Shown here one piece after another: positions 52,004 through 61,520 of a stretch of DNA of 64,000 nucleotides (positions are counted from its first letter, which is position 1; each line of letters starts with the position of its first letter). Below the pieces are notes generated by a model. That model worked only from the letters and a program-made list of their open reading frames with translations. It was not told where the DNA came from and ran no database searches. A program made the position numbers and the translations under genes. Source of the stretch: Chitinophaga sp. sic0106 (lineage in GTDB: Bacteria > Bacteroidota > Bacteroidia > Chitinophagales > Chitinophagaceae). Location of the stretch: contig NZ_JAHUWJ010000001.1 in assembly GCF_019219075.1 (NCBI RefSeq), positions 372,001-436,000 of the forward strand, read 5' to 3'.

Positions 52004-52035
52004 ATGCCACTATGTATCTACATAATGGCATTTTT
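52004..52035 (+). terminator. Hairpin with T-run between barrel 3 and metF
   Basis: ATGCCACTATGTA pairs with TACATAATGGCAT (one mismatch) around TC and is followed by TTTT. It may be a backup terminator for the barrel genes, or protect the 3' end of metF from the plus side. Confidence 0.5.
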
Positions 52036-52058
52036 CATTTAGGAAGATATTGGTGCTG

Positions 52059-53012
52059 CTACATGATAGCTGCCACGGCATCGCGCACCACCTTCGGTTT
52101 ACCCAAGGTGTAATAATGGAGAATAGGCACGCCAAATTGTTTCAGCTCTCTGGATTGCGCAATCAGCCATTCTGTACCCAACTGCTCCACCTCCTTATCG
52201 GTTTTGCATTTCAGGATCTCGTTGGAGAACTCCGTAGGGATATCCACATTGAAAATCCTGGGCAGGATATTCAGCTGCTTCTTGGAGGTCAGTGGTTTCA
52301 GGCCTGGAATAATCGGAACCGTGATCCCGATTTCCCGGCATTTATTCACAAAATCAAAGTATTTCTGGTTATCAAAAAACATCTGGGTAACGATGTAATC
52401 AGCTCCTCCGTCCACTTTCCGCTTCAGGTTGGCCAGGTCGGTTTGCATGTTAGGCGCCTCAAAATGTTTTTCCGGGTAGCCGGCCACGCCAATACAGAAA
52501 TTGGTTTTAACCCCGCTTTGCAGGTCATCTTCCAGGTAGATGCCATTGTTCATCTGCACCACCTGCCCGAGTAATTCACTGGCATAGCTGTGGCCATGAG
52601 GATCAGGCTCAAAAAAAGACTCATTTTTTGGGGCGTCGCCTCTGAGTACCAATACGTTATCAATTCCAATGAAGGCCAGGTCAATCAGCGCATTCTCTGT
52701 TTCCTCCCGGCTAAAGCCGCCACAGATGAGGTGTGGTACGGTATCCACATTGTAGTGGTTCATCAGGGCCGCACAAATACCTACGGTACCGGGGCGTTTT
52801 CTGATTTCCACCTTCTCGAAGCTGCCATCGGCCTTTTTCTTGAACATATGCTCGCTGCGGTGGTACGTAACGTTAATAAAGGCCGGTTTAAACTCCATCA
52901 GCGGGTCCAGATGGTCGTATATGGAGTCGATACTCTTACCTTTCAACGGGGGCAGTACCTCAAATGATACGCGTGTATCTTTCGCCTGGGCTATATGTTC
53001 AGTTACTTTCAT
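52059..53012 (-). CDS. metF: Methylenetetrahydrofolate reductase
   Basis: The ATG at 53012 is preferred over an upstream TTG. The 317-residue enzyme reduces methylene-THF to methyl-THF, feeding methionine synthesis. The conserved VSFEVLPP opening, the INVTYH strand, LVLRGDAP and FCIGVAGYPEKH are present, and QMFFDNQKYFDFV and PIIPGLKPLTS complete the flavin barrel. No metH gene is adjacent. It has its own -7 box (TAATTTTG) 25 bp upstream and diverges from lptB. Confidence 0.96.
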   Translation of the reverse strand: MKVTEHIAQAKDTRVSFEVLPPLKGKSIDSIYDHLDPLMEFKPAFINVTYHRSEHMFKKKADGSFEKVEIRKRPGTVGICAALMNHYNVDTVPHLICGGFSREETENALIDLAFIGIDNVLVLRGDAPKNESFFEPDPHGHSYASELLGQVVQMNNGIYLEDDLQSGVKTNFCIGVAGYPEKHFEAPNMQTDLANLKRKVDGGADYIVTQMFFDNQKYFDFVNKCREIGITVPIIPGLKPLTSKKQLNILPRIFNVDIPTEFSNEILKCKTDKEVEQLGTEWLIAQSRELKQFGVPILHYYTLGKPKVVRDAVAAIM

Positions 53013-53036
53013 GTTATTGGCTGGATATTGTGGATG

Positions 53037-53044
53037 CAAAATTA
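53037..53044 (-). promoter_or_regulatory. -7 box of metF (TAATTTTG)
   Basis: TAATTTTG on the minus strand fits TANNTTTG and is followed by CATCC. It lies 25 bp upstream of the metF ATG. Confidence 0.5.
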
Positions 53045-53113
53045 ATTGATCCCCTTAAAATAGTGTTTTTTGATCTTATGATAACTATAACTAGGCCAAG
53101 TGGATGAATTGTT

Positions 53114-53121
53114 TAATTTTG
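53114..53121 (+). promoter_or_regulatory. -7 box of lptB (TAATTTTG)
   Basis: TAATTTTG fits TANNTTTG and lies 15 bp upstream of the lptB ATG, implying a leader of only about 8 nt. Confidence 0.5.
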
Positions 53122-53135
53122 CTAAGTTTCAAAAT

Positions 53136-53897
53136 ATGGCACTAAGAATACATACAGACCAGCTTGTAAAGAAATACGGCGCCAGAACCGTGGTAAACCA
53201 CGTGTCTGTCGAAGTATCTCAGGGCGAAATCGTAGGGCTCCTGGGCCCTAACGGTGCGGGTAAAACCACATCTTTTTACATGGTAGTAGGCCTGATCAAG
53301 CCAGATGAAGGTAATGTTTACCTCAACGACTTGAATATCACCAAATTACCTATGTATAAGAGAGCCCAGATGGGTATAGGCTACCTCCCGCAGGAAGCCT
53401 CGGTATTCCGTAAACTGAGCGTAGAAGATAACATCTCGGCAGTTTTGGAAATGACCAACCTGAAAAGAGCTGAGCAAAAAGAAAAACTGGAAGCATTGCT
53501 GTCAGAGTTCCGACTCACACACGTGCGTAAAAGCCCGGGTGATGTACTGAGCGGTGGTGAACGCCGCCGTACAGAAATTGCGCGCGCACTGGCAGTAGAT
53601 CCCAAATTTATACTCCTCGATGAGCCATTTGCCGGGATTGACCCGATAGCTGTGGAAGATATTCAGTCGATTGTAGCCAAACTGAAGTACAAAAATATCG
53701 GTATTCTCATCACAGACCATAACGTACAGGAAACCTTGTCCATCACCGACCGCGCATACCTGCTGTTTGAAGGGAAGATACTGAAGTCCGGCTCCGCTGA
53801 AGACCTGGCAGAAGATGAACAGGTAAGAAAAGTGTATCTTGGCCAGAATTTCATTTTGCGCCGTAAGAATTACCTGGACGAAGCAGCTAAACAATAA
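53136..53897 (+). CDS. lptB: LPS export ABC transporter ATP-binding protein LptB
   Basis: The ATG at 53136 is preferred; the frame opens earlier at a GTG. The 253-residue ATPase has Walker [11 protein letters not shown]-loop PQEA, signature LSGGERRR and Walker [13 protein letters not shown], with the His switch in ILITDHNV. The set closely matches LptB, which powers LPS transport from the inner membrane. Its partner permeases (lptF/G) are elsewhere. The GH3 gene follows 22 bp later. Confidence 0.93.
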   Translation: MALRIHTDQLVKKYGARTVVNHVSVEVSQGEIVGLLGPNGAGKTTSFYMVVGLIKPDEGNVYLNDLNITKLPMYKRAQMGIGYLPQEASVFRKLSVEDNISAVLEMTNLKRAEQKEKLEALLSEFRLTHVRKSPGDVLSGGERRRTEIARALAVDPKFILLDEPFAGIDPIAVEDIQSIVAKLKYKNIGILITDHNVQETLSITDRAYLLFEGKILKSGSAEDLAEDEQVRKVYLGQNFILRRKNYLDEAAKQ

Positions 53898-53919
53898 ACC
53901 ATTCCACAGTAATCCTATT

Positions 53920-55452
53920 ATGCGAATTTTAAGTCCTGCAATATCACAGTTGGCCAGATTACGTATGGGGCGCATCGCGCATTTCATGCAGTATCCGGTG
54001 CAAGTGCAACAGCAGGTATTTCAGAATCTTATCTCTGCCGCTCAGTATACCGAATTCGGAAAACAACACGGTTTCTCCAAAATATACAAGATCGACGAGT
54101 ATAAGAAAGCTGTTCCTATTCATACCTATGATACCATCAAACCCTATATCCAGCGGGTGATGGAAGGCCAACAGAATGTAATCTGGAATACTCCCATAAA
54201 ATGGTTTGCCAAGTCCAGCGGTACCACCGCCGATAAAAGCAAATTCATTCCCGTAACCGTAGAAAGCCTCGATGAGTGCCACTACCGCTCCGGCAGAGAT
54301 GTACTCACCCTATATTATAATAACTTCCCCGATTCAGATGTGCTCACCGGCAAATCCCTCGTGATCGGCGGAAGCCACCAGGTGAATAAATTGTCGGACG
54401 ACAGCGACTCCTACTTCGGAGACCTCAGCGCTGTGATGCTGCAAAACATGCCGTTTTACGGGAACATGATCCGCACGCCCGACCTTTCCATCGCCCTGAT
54501 GGACGAATGGGAAGAAAAAATTGAGCGTATGGCCAATGCCGTTATACATGAAAATGTAACCAGCATCGCCGGCGTTCCCACCTGGACCATCGTACTGATC
54601 AAAAGAATATTTGAGCTCACCGGCACAGATAACCTGGCCGATGTATGGCCTAATATAGAATTATATATGCACGGCGGCGTGAGCTTCACGCCCTATCGCG
54701 AACAGTTCAAAAAACTGATCCGCAAGCCGCTGATGTACTACCAGGAAACCTATAACGCCTCCGAAGGATTCTTCGCCGCACAGGATGTTATAGGTGAAGA
54801 AGGATTACTCCTGTTCCTCAATCATGGCATCTTCTACGAGTTTATGCCGATGGAAGAACTGGGTAAGGAAGAGCCGCGCACCCTGCAGCTCCAGGAAGTA
54901 GAGCTGGGTAAAAACTATGCACTGGTGATCAGTACCAATGGTGGCCTATGGCGCTATATGGTGGGGGACACCGTTCAGTTCACCTCATTGCTCCCTTACC
55001 GGATTAAAGTAAGCGGCCGCACCAAATCCTTTATCAACGCCTTCGGGGAAGAAGTGATTGTGGAAAACTCTGATACCGCCATTGCACAGGCCAGCGAAGC
55101 TACCGGCGCTATCGTGAACGACTATACGGCGGCACCGGTATATTTCAGTGATAACGGCAACGGTGGCCACGAGTGGCTCGTGGAATTTGATAAGGCGCCG
55201 GACAATATGGAACACTTTATCGACGTTCTTGACGGCACACTTAAAACCATTAATTCTGATTACGAAGCTAAAAGGCATAAAGATATCGCACTGGCACGCC
55301 CATTGGTACATGTAATGCCACAAGGCACCTTCTGCGAATTCCTGAAAAGTAAAGGAAAGCTCGGAGGACAGCACAAAGTGCCACGCCTCAACAACGACCG
55401 TAACTATCTCGAAGAGATCCTGCGGTTTGCCAAATCAAATATGAACGCTTAA
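53920..55452 (+). CDS. GH3 (auxin-responsive-promoter family) acyl-adenylate-fold protein
   Basis: The ATG at 53920 is used instead of an earlier in-frame start. The 510-residue protein matches the GH3 family of acyl-acid amido synthetases: an ATP-binding SSGTT (99-103), the middle motif MHGGVSFTPYREQF, the YNASEGFFAAQD motif and the closing VSGRTKSFINAFGEEV. In plants such enzymes join an acid to an amino acid; the bacterial substrate is unknown. It lies 22 bp behind lptB, as is common in Bacteroidota from memory, and 18 bp before fabG. A role in lipid or envelope chemistry is inferred from the neighbours. Confidence 0.85.
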   Translation: MRILSPAISQLARLRMGRIAHFMQYPVQVQQQVFQNLISAAQYTEFGKQHGFSKIYKIDEYKKAVPIHTYDTIKPYIQRVMEGQQNVIWNTPIKWFAKSSGTTADKSKFIPVTVESLDECHYRSGRDVLTLYYNNFPDSDVLTGKSLVIGGSHQVNKLSDDSDSYFGDLSAVMLQNMPFYGNMIRTPDLSIALMDEWEEKIERMANAVIHENVTSIAGVPTWTIVLIKRIFELTGTDNLADVWPNIELYMHGGVSFTPYREQFKKLIRKPLMYYQETYNASEGFFAAQDVIGEEGLLLFLNHGIFYEFMPMEELGKEEPRTLQLQEVELGKNYALVISTNGGLWRYMVGDTVQFTSLLPYRIKVSGRTKSFINAFGEEVIVENSDTAIAQASEATGAIVNDYTAAPVYFSDNGNGGHEWLVEFDKAPDNMEHFIDVLDGTLKTINSDYEAKRHKDIALARPLVHVMPQGTFCEFLKSKGKLGGQHKVPRLNNDRNYLEEILRFAKSNMNA

Positions 55453-55470
55453 AAACCTATCAACTATAAC

Positions 55471-56220
55471 ATGAAATTACTGGAGAACAAAGTAGCGATT
55501 GTAACTGGTGCCAGCCGTGGTATCGGAGAGGCTATTGCACTGAAATTTGCAGCACAAGGCGCCAACGTAGCTTTCACATATGTAAGCTCCGACGAGAAAG
55601 CGAAAATTCTTGAAGATAAACTCACCGCTTTAGGCGTAAAAGCGAAAGCGTATAAATCCAACGCAGGCGTATTCGAGGAAACCGAAACATTGGTGGCAGA
55701 TGTACTGAAAGAATTCGGTCAGATCGATATCTGTGTAAACAATGCCGGTATTTCCAAAGACAACCTGTTACTCCGTATGAGCCCTGATCAATGGGATGAT
55801 GTGATGAACATCAACCTGAAGAGCGTGTACAACATGACCAAACAGGTAATCCGCCCGATGATGAAAGCTAAAAGTGGCTCCATCATTAACATGAGCTCTG
55901 TAATCGGTATCATGGGTAATGCAGGCCAAAGCAGCTATGCCGCTTCTAAAGCAGGCATCATCGGCTTTACCAAATCTATCGCACAGGAAATGGGTTCCCG
56001 CAATATCCGCGTAAACGCCGTAGCTCCTGGCTTCATTGAAACAGATATGACCAGCTATCTCAAAGAAGGAGATGCTGCCAGCAACTATATTTCTCAAATT
56101 CCACTCAACCGCTTCGGTACTCCTGAAGATATCGCCAACGTTTGCCTGTTCCTGGCTTCTGACATGAGCAGCTACGTTACCGGACAAACGCTGAGCACCT
56201 GCGGTGGACTTTGCATGTAA
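55471..56220 (+). CDS. fabG: 3-oxoacyl-ACP reductase FabG (SDR family)
   Basis: The 249-residue short-chain dehydrogenase binds NADPH at TGASRGIG (12-19) and has NNAG (90-93) and the catalytic Ser143, Tyr156 and Lys160 (YAASK). The closing VTGQTLSTCGGLCM is typical of FabG. It reduces 3-oxoacyl-ACP in fatty-acid elongation. It lies 18 bp after the GH3 gene and ends with a strong terminator. Confidence 0.93.
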   Translation: MKLLENKVAIVTGASRGIGEAIALKFAAQGANVAFTYVSSDEKAKILEDKLTALGVKAKAYKSNAGVFEETETLVADVLKEFGQIDICVNNAGISKDNLLLRMSPDQWDDVMNINLKSVYNMTKQVIRPMMKAKSGSIINMSSVIGIMGNAGQSSYAASKAGIIGFTKSIAQEMGSRNIRVNAVAPGFIETDMTSYLKEGDAASNYISQIPLNRFGTPEDIANVCLFLASDMSSYVTGQTLSTCGGLCM

Positions 56221-56250
56221 TTACTATATGACTGATAAGTTATATTAATA

Positions 56251-56280
56251 AAAAACGCGGACCTAAGTCCGCGTTTTTTA
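56251..56280 (+). terminator. Intrinsic terminator of the lptB-GH3-fabG run
   Basis: CGCGGAC pairs with GTCCGCG around CTAA, with five A before and six T after. Confidence 0.9.
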
Positions 56281-56345
56281 TTATACCAAAGTGTCGTATC
56301 TTTTGCCGTACAGTGAACCGGGGATAATCCCCAGCCAGCCATACT

Positions 56346-56915
56346 TTGGAGCATAAAACCTTAAATATCAGACGTGAGAGTAGTGAATTAACCGACTTTG
56401 AGTATTTATTCAAGGTACACTATGATGCGCTCTGTACTTTCGCCTTTGATTTTGTGGGTCGCCGTGAGCTGGCAGAAGAAATTGTCCAGGAAACCTTCCT
56501 GAAAATATGGGAGCGCTTTGGTGAATTGCAGATTGAAGTCTCCGAAAAAGCCTACCTGTATAAAGCGGTACAAAATAATTGTCTCAATTGCCTGAAGCAG
56601 GATAAAATCCGCCAGCGCTATGGTTCGGAGCTATTGCAGCAAATCGAGTCACGGACCTCCCTGATGAATCTGAGTCTCCACACACCAGTAGAAAAACTGG
56701 AACACAATGAAATGGTAGGCATGGTAGAAAAAGCCATCCGCCGCCTGCCGCCGCAATGCCAGGATATTTTCCGGCTAAGCCGGTTCGAACAACTCAGCTA
56801 CCCCGAAATATCAAAGCAGATGGGCATCTCCATCAACACCGTCAAAACACAAATGACCCGCGCACTAAAAAAACTGCGGGATGATCTGCTCCCTGTCCTG
56901 AAGCCAAAGGAGTAG
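56346..56915 (+). CDS. ECF-type RNA polymerase sigma-70 factor (probable TTG start)
   Basis: The 189-residue factor has region 2 (CTFAFDFVGRRELAEEIVQETFLKIWERF) and region 4 (LPPQCQDIFRLSRFEQ, then SYPEISKQMGISINTVKTQM), with no region 1 or 3, which is the ECF layout used with FecR in Bacteroidota. No ATG lies near the conserved start, so the TTG at 56346 is the likely initiator. It is followed by the FecR gene 71 bp downstream and then susC and susD. Confidence 0.9.
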   Translation: MEHKTLNIRRESSELTDFEYLFKVHYDALCTFAFDFVGRRELAEEIVQETFLKIWERFGELQIEVSEKAYLYKAVQNNCLNCLKQDKIRQRYGSELLQQIESRTSLMNLSLHTPVEKLEHNEMVGMVEKAIRRLPPQCQDIFRLSRFEQLSYPEISKQMGISINTVKTQMTRALKKLRDDLLPVLKPKE

Positions 56916-56986
56916 CTGAAAATTTTTTTTCAGCTTGTCACCCTGTTCATGCAGGAGAATTGTCTTACACCTGTTTTATTCTTGTT

Positions 56987-58087
56987 ATGACTAACTATTC
57001 GCACGAGGAAATGGATGAACTGATTGCGCAGTTCCTGTCGGGAAACGCTACCGCGGCCGAACAGCAGCAATTGGAAGACTGGATTGAAGCCAGTGCGGCT
57101 AACCGCCTGCACTTCCTCGAACTGCGTGAAACGTGGCTGGCAACCGCCCGTACCGGCAATTATGACGCCCTCAGTGCCTGGCAGGAAATGAGCACTCAGC
57201 TATCTCCCAAACCGGTATGGTATGCCGGATGGAAGAAAGTAATACGTATAGCCGCCTCGTTTATACTGCCTTTTATTTTTGGCGGAAGTGCCGTCCTGGC
57301 CTGGGTGTACAAAGGTAAAACCGCCTCCACCGATGGATTGGTGACTATCACCAGCCCCAAAGGTGCCACCACCAGGATTGAGCTCTCTGACGGTACAGAA
57401 GTATGGCTCAATGCCGGCAGTAAACTGCAATACGCACATTCCTATAATGGACTGCGCCGCGAAGTGAAACTGGAAGGGGAAGCCTTCTTTAAGGTACATA
57501 CGAATCCTCAGAAACCCTTTACCGTAAAGGCGGCCGACCTGAGGATACTGGCGCTGGGAACAAGTTTTAACGTAAAAGCCTATCCGGAAGATAAAACAGT
57601 GGTCACCACCCTGATCGACGGAGAAGTGAAAATCGATGGCTCCGCCACCAGCAAGCCTTTTAATATGATGATGCGGCCACATGACCATGTCGTTTATCAA
57701 AAACCTGTCACGAACAATGAAAAACAACTGCCGGCGGCGGCCCCTGATAACAGCCATTCAACCACGCCGGTAGCAACGAAAGCAGTGGATAATACCGAAG
57801 TATATACCGCATGGAAAGACGGTAACTGGATCGTAGAAGCACAAACCTTTGCCGAACTCGCAATCACAATGGAAAGAAAGTTCAATGTACAGGTGATTTT
57901 TCAGGACGAAGCACTGAAGGCTTATAAATTCAGCGGTACCTTCCGCCAGGAAACCCTGGAACAGGTACTGAACATTTTAAAATTAACCGCACCACTCCAA
58001 TACACGATAGACAAGGGAACTGTTAGGGTGTCGGTAGATCAGCTATTAAAAGAAAAGTATTCAAATGCCCTGAAATCGGGCAGGTAA
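56987..58087 (+). CDS. FecR-type anti-sigma factor
   Basis: The ATG at 56987 replaces an earlier TTG and gives 366 residues. The cytoplasmic N-terminus (1-80) would bind the sigma factor. One membrane helix follows (about 86-108), then the periplasmic FecR domain (about 115-215, with SPKGATTRIELSDGTEVWLNAGS). The C-terminal DUF4974-like domain (about 290-366, YKFSGTFRQETLEQVLNILK) resembles the STN domain of the SusC partner. It relays transport status from SusC to the sigma factor. Confidence 0.9.
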   Translation: MTNYSHEEMDELIAQFLSGNATAAEQQQLEDWIEASAANRLHFLELRETWLATARTGNYDALSAWQEMSTQLSPKPVWYAGWKKVIRIAASFILPFIFGGSAVLAWVYKGKTASTDGLVTITSPKGATTRIELSDGTEVWLNAGSKLQYAHSYNGLRREVKLEGEAFFKVHTNPQKPFTVKAADLRILALGTSFNVKAYPEDKTVVTTLIDGEVKIDGSATSKPFNMMMRPHDHVVYQKPVTNNEKQLPAAAPDNSHSTTPVATKAVDNTEVYTAWKDGNWIVEAQTFAELAITMERKFNVQVIFQDEALKAYKFSGTFRQETLEQVLNILKLTAPLQYTIDKGTVRVSVDQLLKEKYSNALKSGR

Positions 58088-58160
58088 TATCAGTGAAAAA
58101 TGAAAAACAATTTAATCACCTGTAAAAAATATTCATGCACGATATGAACAACTAAAAAAA

Positions 58161-58184
58161 TTGGGGTAATGCGACTTACCCCAA
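58161..58184. promoter_or_regulatory. Inverted repeat in the fecR-susC gap
   Basis: TTGGGGTAA (58161-58169) is mirrored exactly by TTACCCCAA (58176-58184). It lies 85 bp upstream of susC with no T-run, so it is a candidate operator or attenuator hairpin rather than a terminator. Confidence 0.55.
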
Positions 58185-58268
58185 TCAACGAAAATCACCT
58201 GATGCAGCCGGGTCTTTGCGACGGACCCGCTGTCGTAAAATTCGTTTAACTAAAATCTTTACAAGTTT

Positions 58269-61200
58269 ATGAAATCCACTTCAAACCTGGCGGAATTTAT
58301 CTGCCCCAGGCGAAAATTATTGCTTATGATGAAAATGACGAGTCTGTTGATTTTCGCAGGATTTATACAGGCTTCCGCGTCCACGTATGCGCAGGACCGT
58401 ATTGCATCCTTGTCAGCCGATAACAAGCGGGTGAAGGATGTATTCAAGCTGATAGAAGGCAGCAGCAAATACCGCTTCTTCTACAACGAAGATTTCTCCG
58501 ATCTCAACAAAGCTGTAACCATCGATGTAAAAAACAAAAATATAGATGATGTATTGGGTATGTTATTCGACAAAACCAACGTCACCTATCGCGTATTGGA
58601 AAACAACCTGGTAGTGATCACGCCTGCCTCAAAAGCAGTGGCAGAAAAGATCTCCGGTAAAGTAACCGATGCCAAAACAGGTGAGGCACTGCCTGGTGTA
58701 ACCATCACCGTGGAAGGCAGCAGCACAGGTGCCGTAACAGATGGCAACGGTACCTTTGCACTCAACGCACCTAACGCCAATGCTACACTGGTAGTCACCT
58801 ACATAGGCTACATCCAGCAGAAGATCCGACTGGAAGGCCGCAACGAGGTGAATATTAAACTGGAGCCAGATACTAAAAAGCTGGATGAAGTAGTAGTGAT
58901 GGGTTATACCACCACCACCGTTAAAAACCTTACTGGTGCAGCACAGGTAGTAAATGCCGCCAAACTCAAAGACGTTACCGCCAACAGCATGGATAAAATG
59001 CTGCAGGGTAAAGTATCCGGTGTGTTTGTAGGTAGCAGCTCCGGAGATCCTTCCGCAGCACCATCTATCCGTATCCGTGGTAACGGTACCCTTACCGCCG
59101 GTAATGCACCGCTGATCGTAGTGGATGGTATCATCGGTGGCTTGCCTAACCCGAGTGATATCGAGTCAGTAACTGTTTTGAAAGATGCTGCCGCCACCAC
59201 TTTATATGGTGCCCGTGCCGCTAACGGTGTAATGGTGATCACCACCAAAAGAGGTAAAGCAGGTAAATCGCAGACCACCTTCCGTACCAACATTGGCGCC
59301 GCCCAGCTCAACAACGGCAACTTCCACCTGATGAATGGTGCCCAGTTGTTTGACCTGCAACAGGCCGCCGGTGCCAACATGGACCCAAGCATCCGCAACC
59401 TCAATACCGACTGGCAAAAACTCGCCTTCCATACCGCATCAAATCAGAACTATGAACTGAGCACCAGCGGTGGTAGCGAAAAAACTAAGTTCTATCTCGG
59501 CGGTAACTACTATAAAGAAGACGGTATCCTCAGAGGTACAGGACTGGAGCGCTTCAGCGGCCGGTTGAACCTCGACCATAACATCAACGATAAGTTCCGT
59601 ATCAGCGCCAATTTTGCCGCTTCGCAGCAAAACGACCACGATAATTCCGGCGGTTCGCTGTATCAATACTACACCAACAACCCATGGGATAATCCATATG
59701 ATGCAAATGGAAAACCTATCAACCCCGTATTTGTAGACACCTGGTACAACAGGGACAGATCCAACTTCCTGTATGACCAGCAATATAACTACGATACCAG
59801 GAAACGACAGTCCCTCGAAGGGTTGTTTAAACTGGAATATGATATCACCAAATGGTTGTCATTCAGCAGCACCAATCGCGCAGAATCATATCATTACCGC
59901 GAAGAATACAATGGCGATATCAGAACATCAGCTGGGGGTGATGACCTCGGAAACTTGTATCAGGGCTATATCGATTCAGCCGCATATATTAGTTCCAACC
60001 TCCTGAAAGCAAGATATACCATCAAAAAAGATCACCACATTGATGGATTGCTCGGTGCTGAATTCCAGACGGTGAATTTTCAGGCCGGCGACGCTACCGG
60101 TAAAGGTATTCTTCCAGGCAGAGATGTAATGGACGCTGCCGCAACCCCACAAAGCATAGGAAGCAGCAAAATTGACCGTGCATTCAATTCCTACTTTGTA
60201 CAGGCTAATTATAACTACGCATACAAATATTATTTCACCGGCTCTTTCAGACGTGATGGTTCCTCCCGCTTCGGTGCAAATAATCAGTACGGTAATTTCT
60301 TTGCCTTCGGTGGTTCATGGGCCGCTTCAGAAGAAAATTTCATCAAAAATATCAAACAGATTTCCAACCTTAAACTGCGCGCCAGCTACGGTACCACAGG
60401 TAATGCCAACATCGACGATTACCTGGCAGTTGGTTCCTATGCAGCCACTGCACAGTATAATGGTTTGCCATCCGTTTATCCGTATAGGTTAGATGTACCA
60501 AATCTCTCCTGGGAAAAAGCCTATAATACCAACATAGGTATTGACCTGGGACTGTGGAACCGCCTGAACCTTACAGTGGAACTCTATCAAAAAGATAACA
60601 AAGGCCTGCTGTTCAACGTACCACTGCCAGCAAATGCCGGCTACCCGTATATTCCTATGAACGTGGGACAGGTAAGGAATAAGGGACTGGAAATTGCTAT
60701 CAACTCAGAGAACCTGATTGGCAAATTTAAATGGAGCACTGATTTCAACATCGGCTTCAACAAAAACCGGGTAATAGCGCTCTACGGTGATCAATCACAA
60801 ATCATTGATCCTGCCAGCGGCTACTTTGCCCTGCAAACAGGCCAGGACATGCGTACCTTCTATATGCGCAAATGGCTGGGTGTGGATCCTGCAAACGGAA
60901 ACCCGCTGTGGGAACAGGTTACAACTGATCCGGCAACGGGGAAGGTTACCAGAACCGCTACCAGTAACTATAACAGCGCCACTTTACAAAACGTAGGTTC
61001 GGCATCTCCCAAATTCTTTGGCGGTATCAGAAATACCTTCGGATATAAGAATTTCCAGCTGTCCGCATTCTTCACGTTTGTATCCGGCAACCAGATTTAC
61101 AACAGCACCAGAGAGCTGATGGATAACGACGGCGCCTATGCACAATACAACCTGATGCAGCTGGATAAAGACTGGAGCCGTTGGGAAAAACCAGGTGATA

Positions 61201-61499
61201 ACGCCACCCATCCTAAATACACTTTAAACGGAAACAATAACTCGCACAAGCCATCCTCCCGTTTCCTGGAAGATGGTAGCTACCTGCGCCTGAGAAACGT
61301 GAACCTGAGCTACTCCCTTCCGCAGGAATGGCTGCAGCGCATGAAAATCGGCAACGCAAGAATTTCTGTTGGCGGCGATAACCTCTGGACACTCACCAAA
61401 TTCTCAGGAATAGACCCTGAGGTGGATGATCGTGGCATCAATAGTTTCAAGTATCCTATTGCCAGGAAATGGTTTGCCGGTCTGGAAATTAATTTTTAA
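58269..61499 (+). CDS. SusC/RagA-family TonB-dependent transporter with STN domain
   Basis: The 1076-residue outer-membrane protein has a signal peptide (ending about residue 42, TYAQ) and an STN domain (about 45-118, SIKDVF-like VKDVFKLIEG and FFYNEDFS). A carboxypeptidase-regulatory-like domain follows (about 125-205, GKVTDAKTGEALPGVTITVEG), then the plug (about 215-330) and a 22-strand barrel ending KWFAGLEINF. The STN domain lets it signal through FecR to the ECF factor. It imports oligosaccharides or peptides handed over by SusD. The substrate cannot be read from sequence. Confidence 0.96.
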   Translation: MKSTSNLAEFICPRRKLLLMMKMTSLLIFAGFIQASASTYAQDRIASLSADNKRVKDVFKLIEGSSKYRFFYNEDFSDLNKAVTIDVKNKNIDDVLGMLFDKTNVTYRVLENNLVVITPASKAVAEKISGKVTDAKTGEALPGVTITVEGSSTGAVTDGNGTFALNAPNANATLVVTYIGYIQQKIRLEGRNEVNIKLEPDTKKLDEVVVMGYTTTTVKNLTGAAQVVNAAKLKDVTANSMDKMLQGKVSGVFVGSSSGDPSAAPSIRIRGNGTLTAGNAPLIVVDGIIGGLPNPSDIESVTVLKDAAATTLYGARAANGVMVITTKRGKAGKSQTTFRTNIGAAQLNNGNFHLMNGAQLFDLQQAAGANMDPSIRNLNTDWQKLAFHTASNQNYELSTSGGSEKTKFYLGGNYYKEDGILRGTGLERFSGRLNLDHNINDKFRISANFAASQQNDHDNSGGSLYQYYTNNPWDNPYDANGKPINPVFVDTWYNRDRSNFLYDQQYNYDTRKRQSLEGLFKLEYDITKWLSFSSTNRAESYHYREEYNGDIRTSAGGDDLGNLYQGYIDSAAYISSNLLKARYTIKKDHHIDGLLGAEFQTVNFQAGDATGKGILPGRDVMDAAATPQSIGSSKIDRAFNSYFVQANYNYAYKYYFTGSFRRDGSSRFGANNQYGNFFAFGGSWAASEENFIKNIKQISNLKLRASYGTTGNANIDDYLAVGSYAATAQYNGLPSVYPYRLDVPNLSWEKAYNTNIGIDLGLWNRLNLTVELYQKDNKGLLFNVPLPANAGYPYIPMNVGQVRNKGLEIAINSENLIGKFKWSTDFNIGFNKNRVIALYGDQSQIIDPASGYFALQTGQDMRTFYMRKWLGVDPANGNPLWEQVTTDPATGKVTRTATSNYNSATLQNVGSASPKFFGGIRNTFGYKNFQLSAFFTFVSGNQIYNSTRELMDNDGAYAQYNLMQLDKDWSRWEKPGDNATHPKYTLNGNNNSHKPSSRFLEDGSYLRLRNVNLSYSLPQEWLQRMKIGNARISVGGDNLWTLTKFSGIDPEVDDRGINSFKYPIARKWFAGLEINF

Positions 61500-61520
61500 C
61501 AGGTATTAAAAGAGATTACG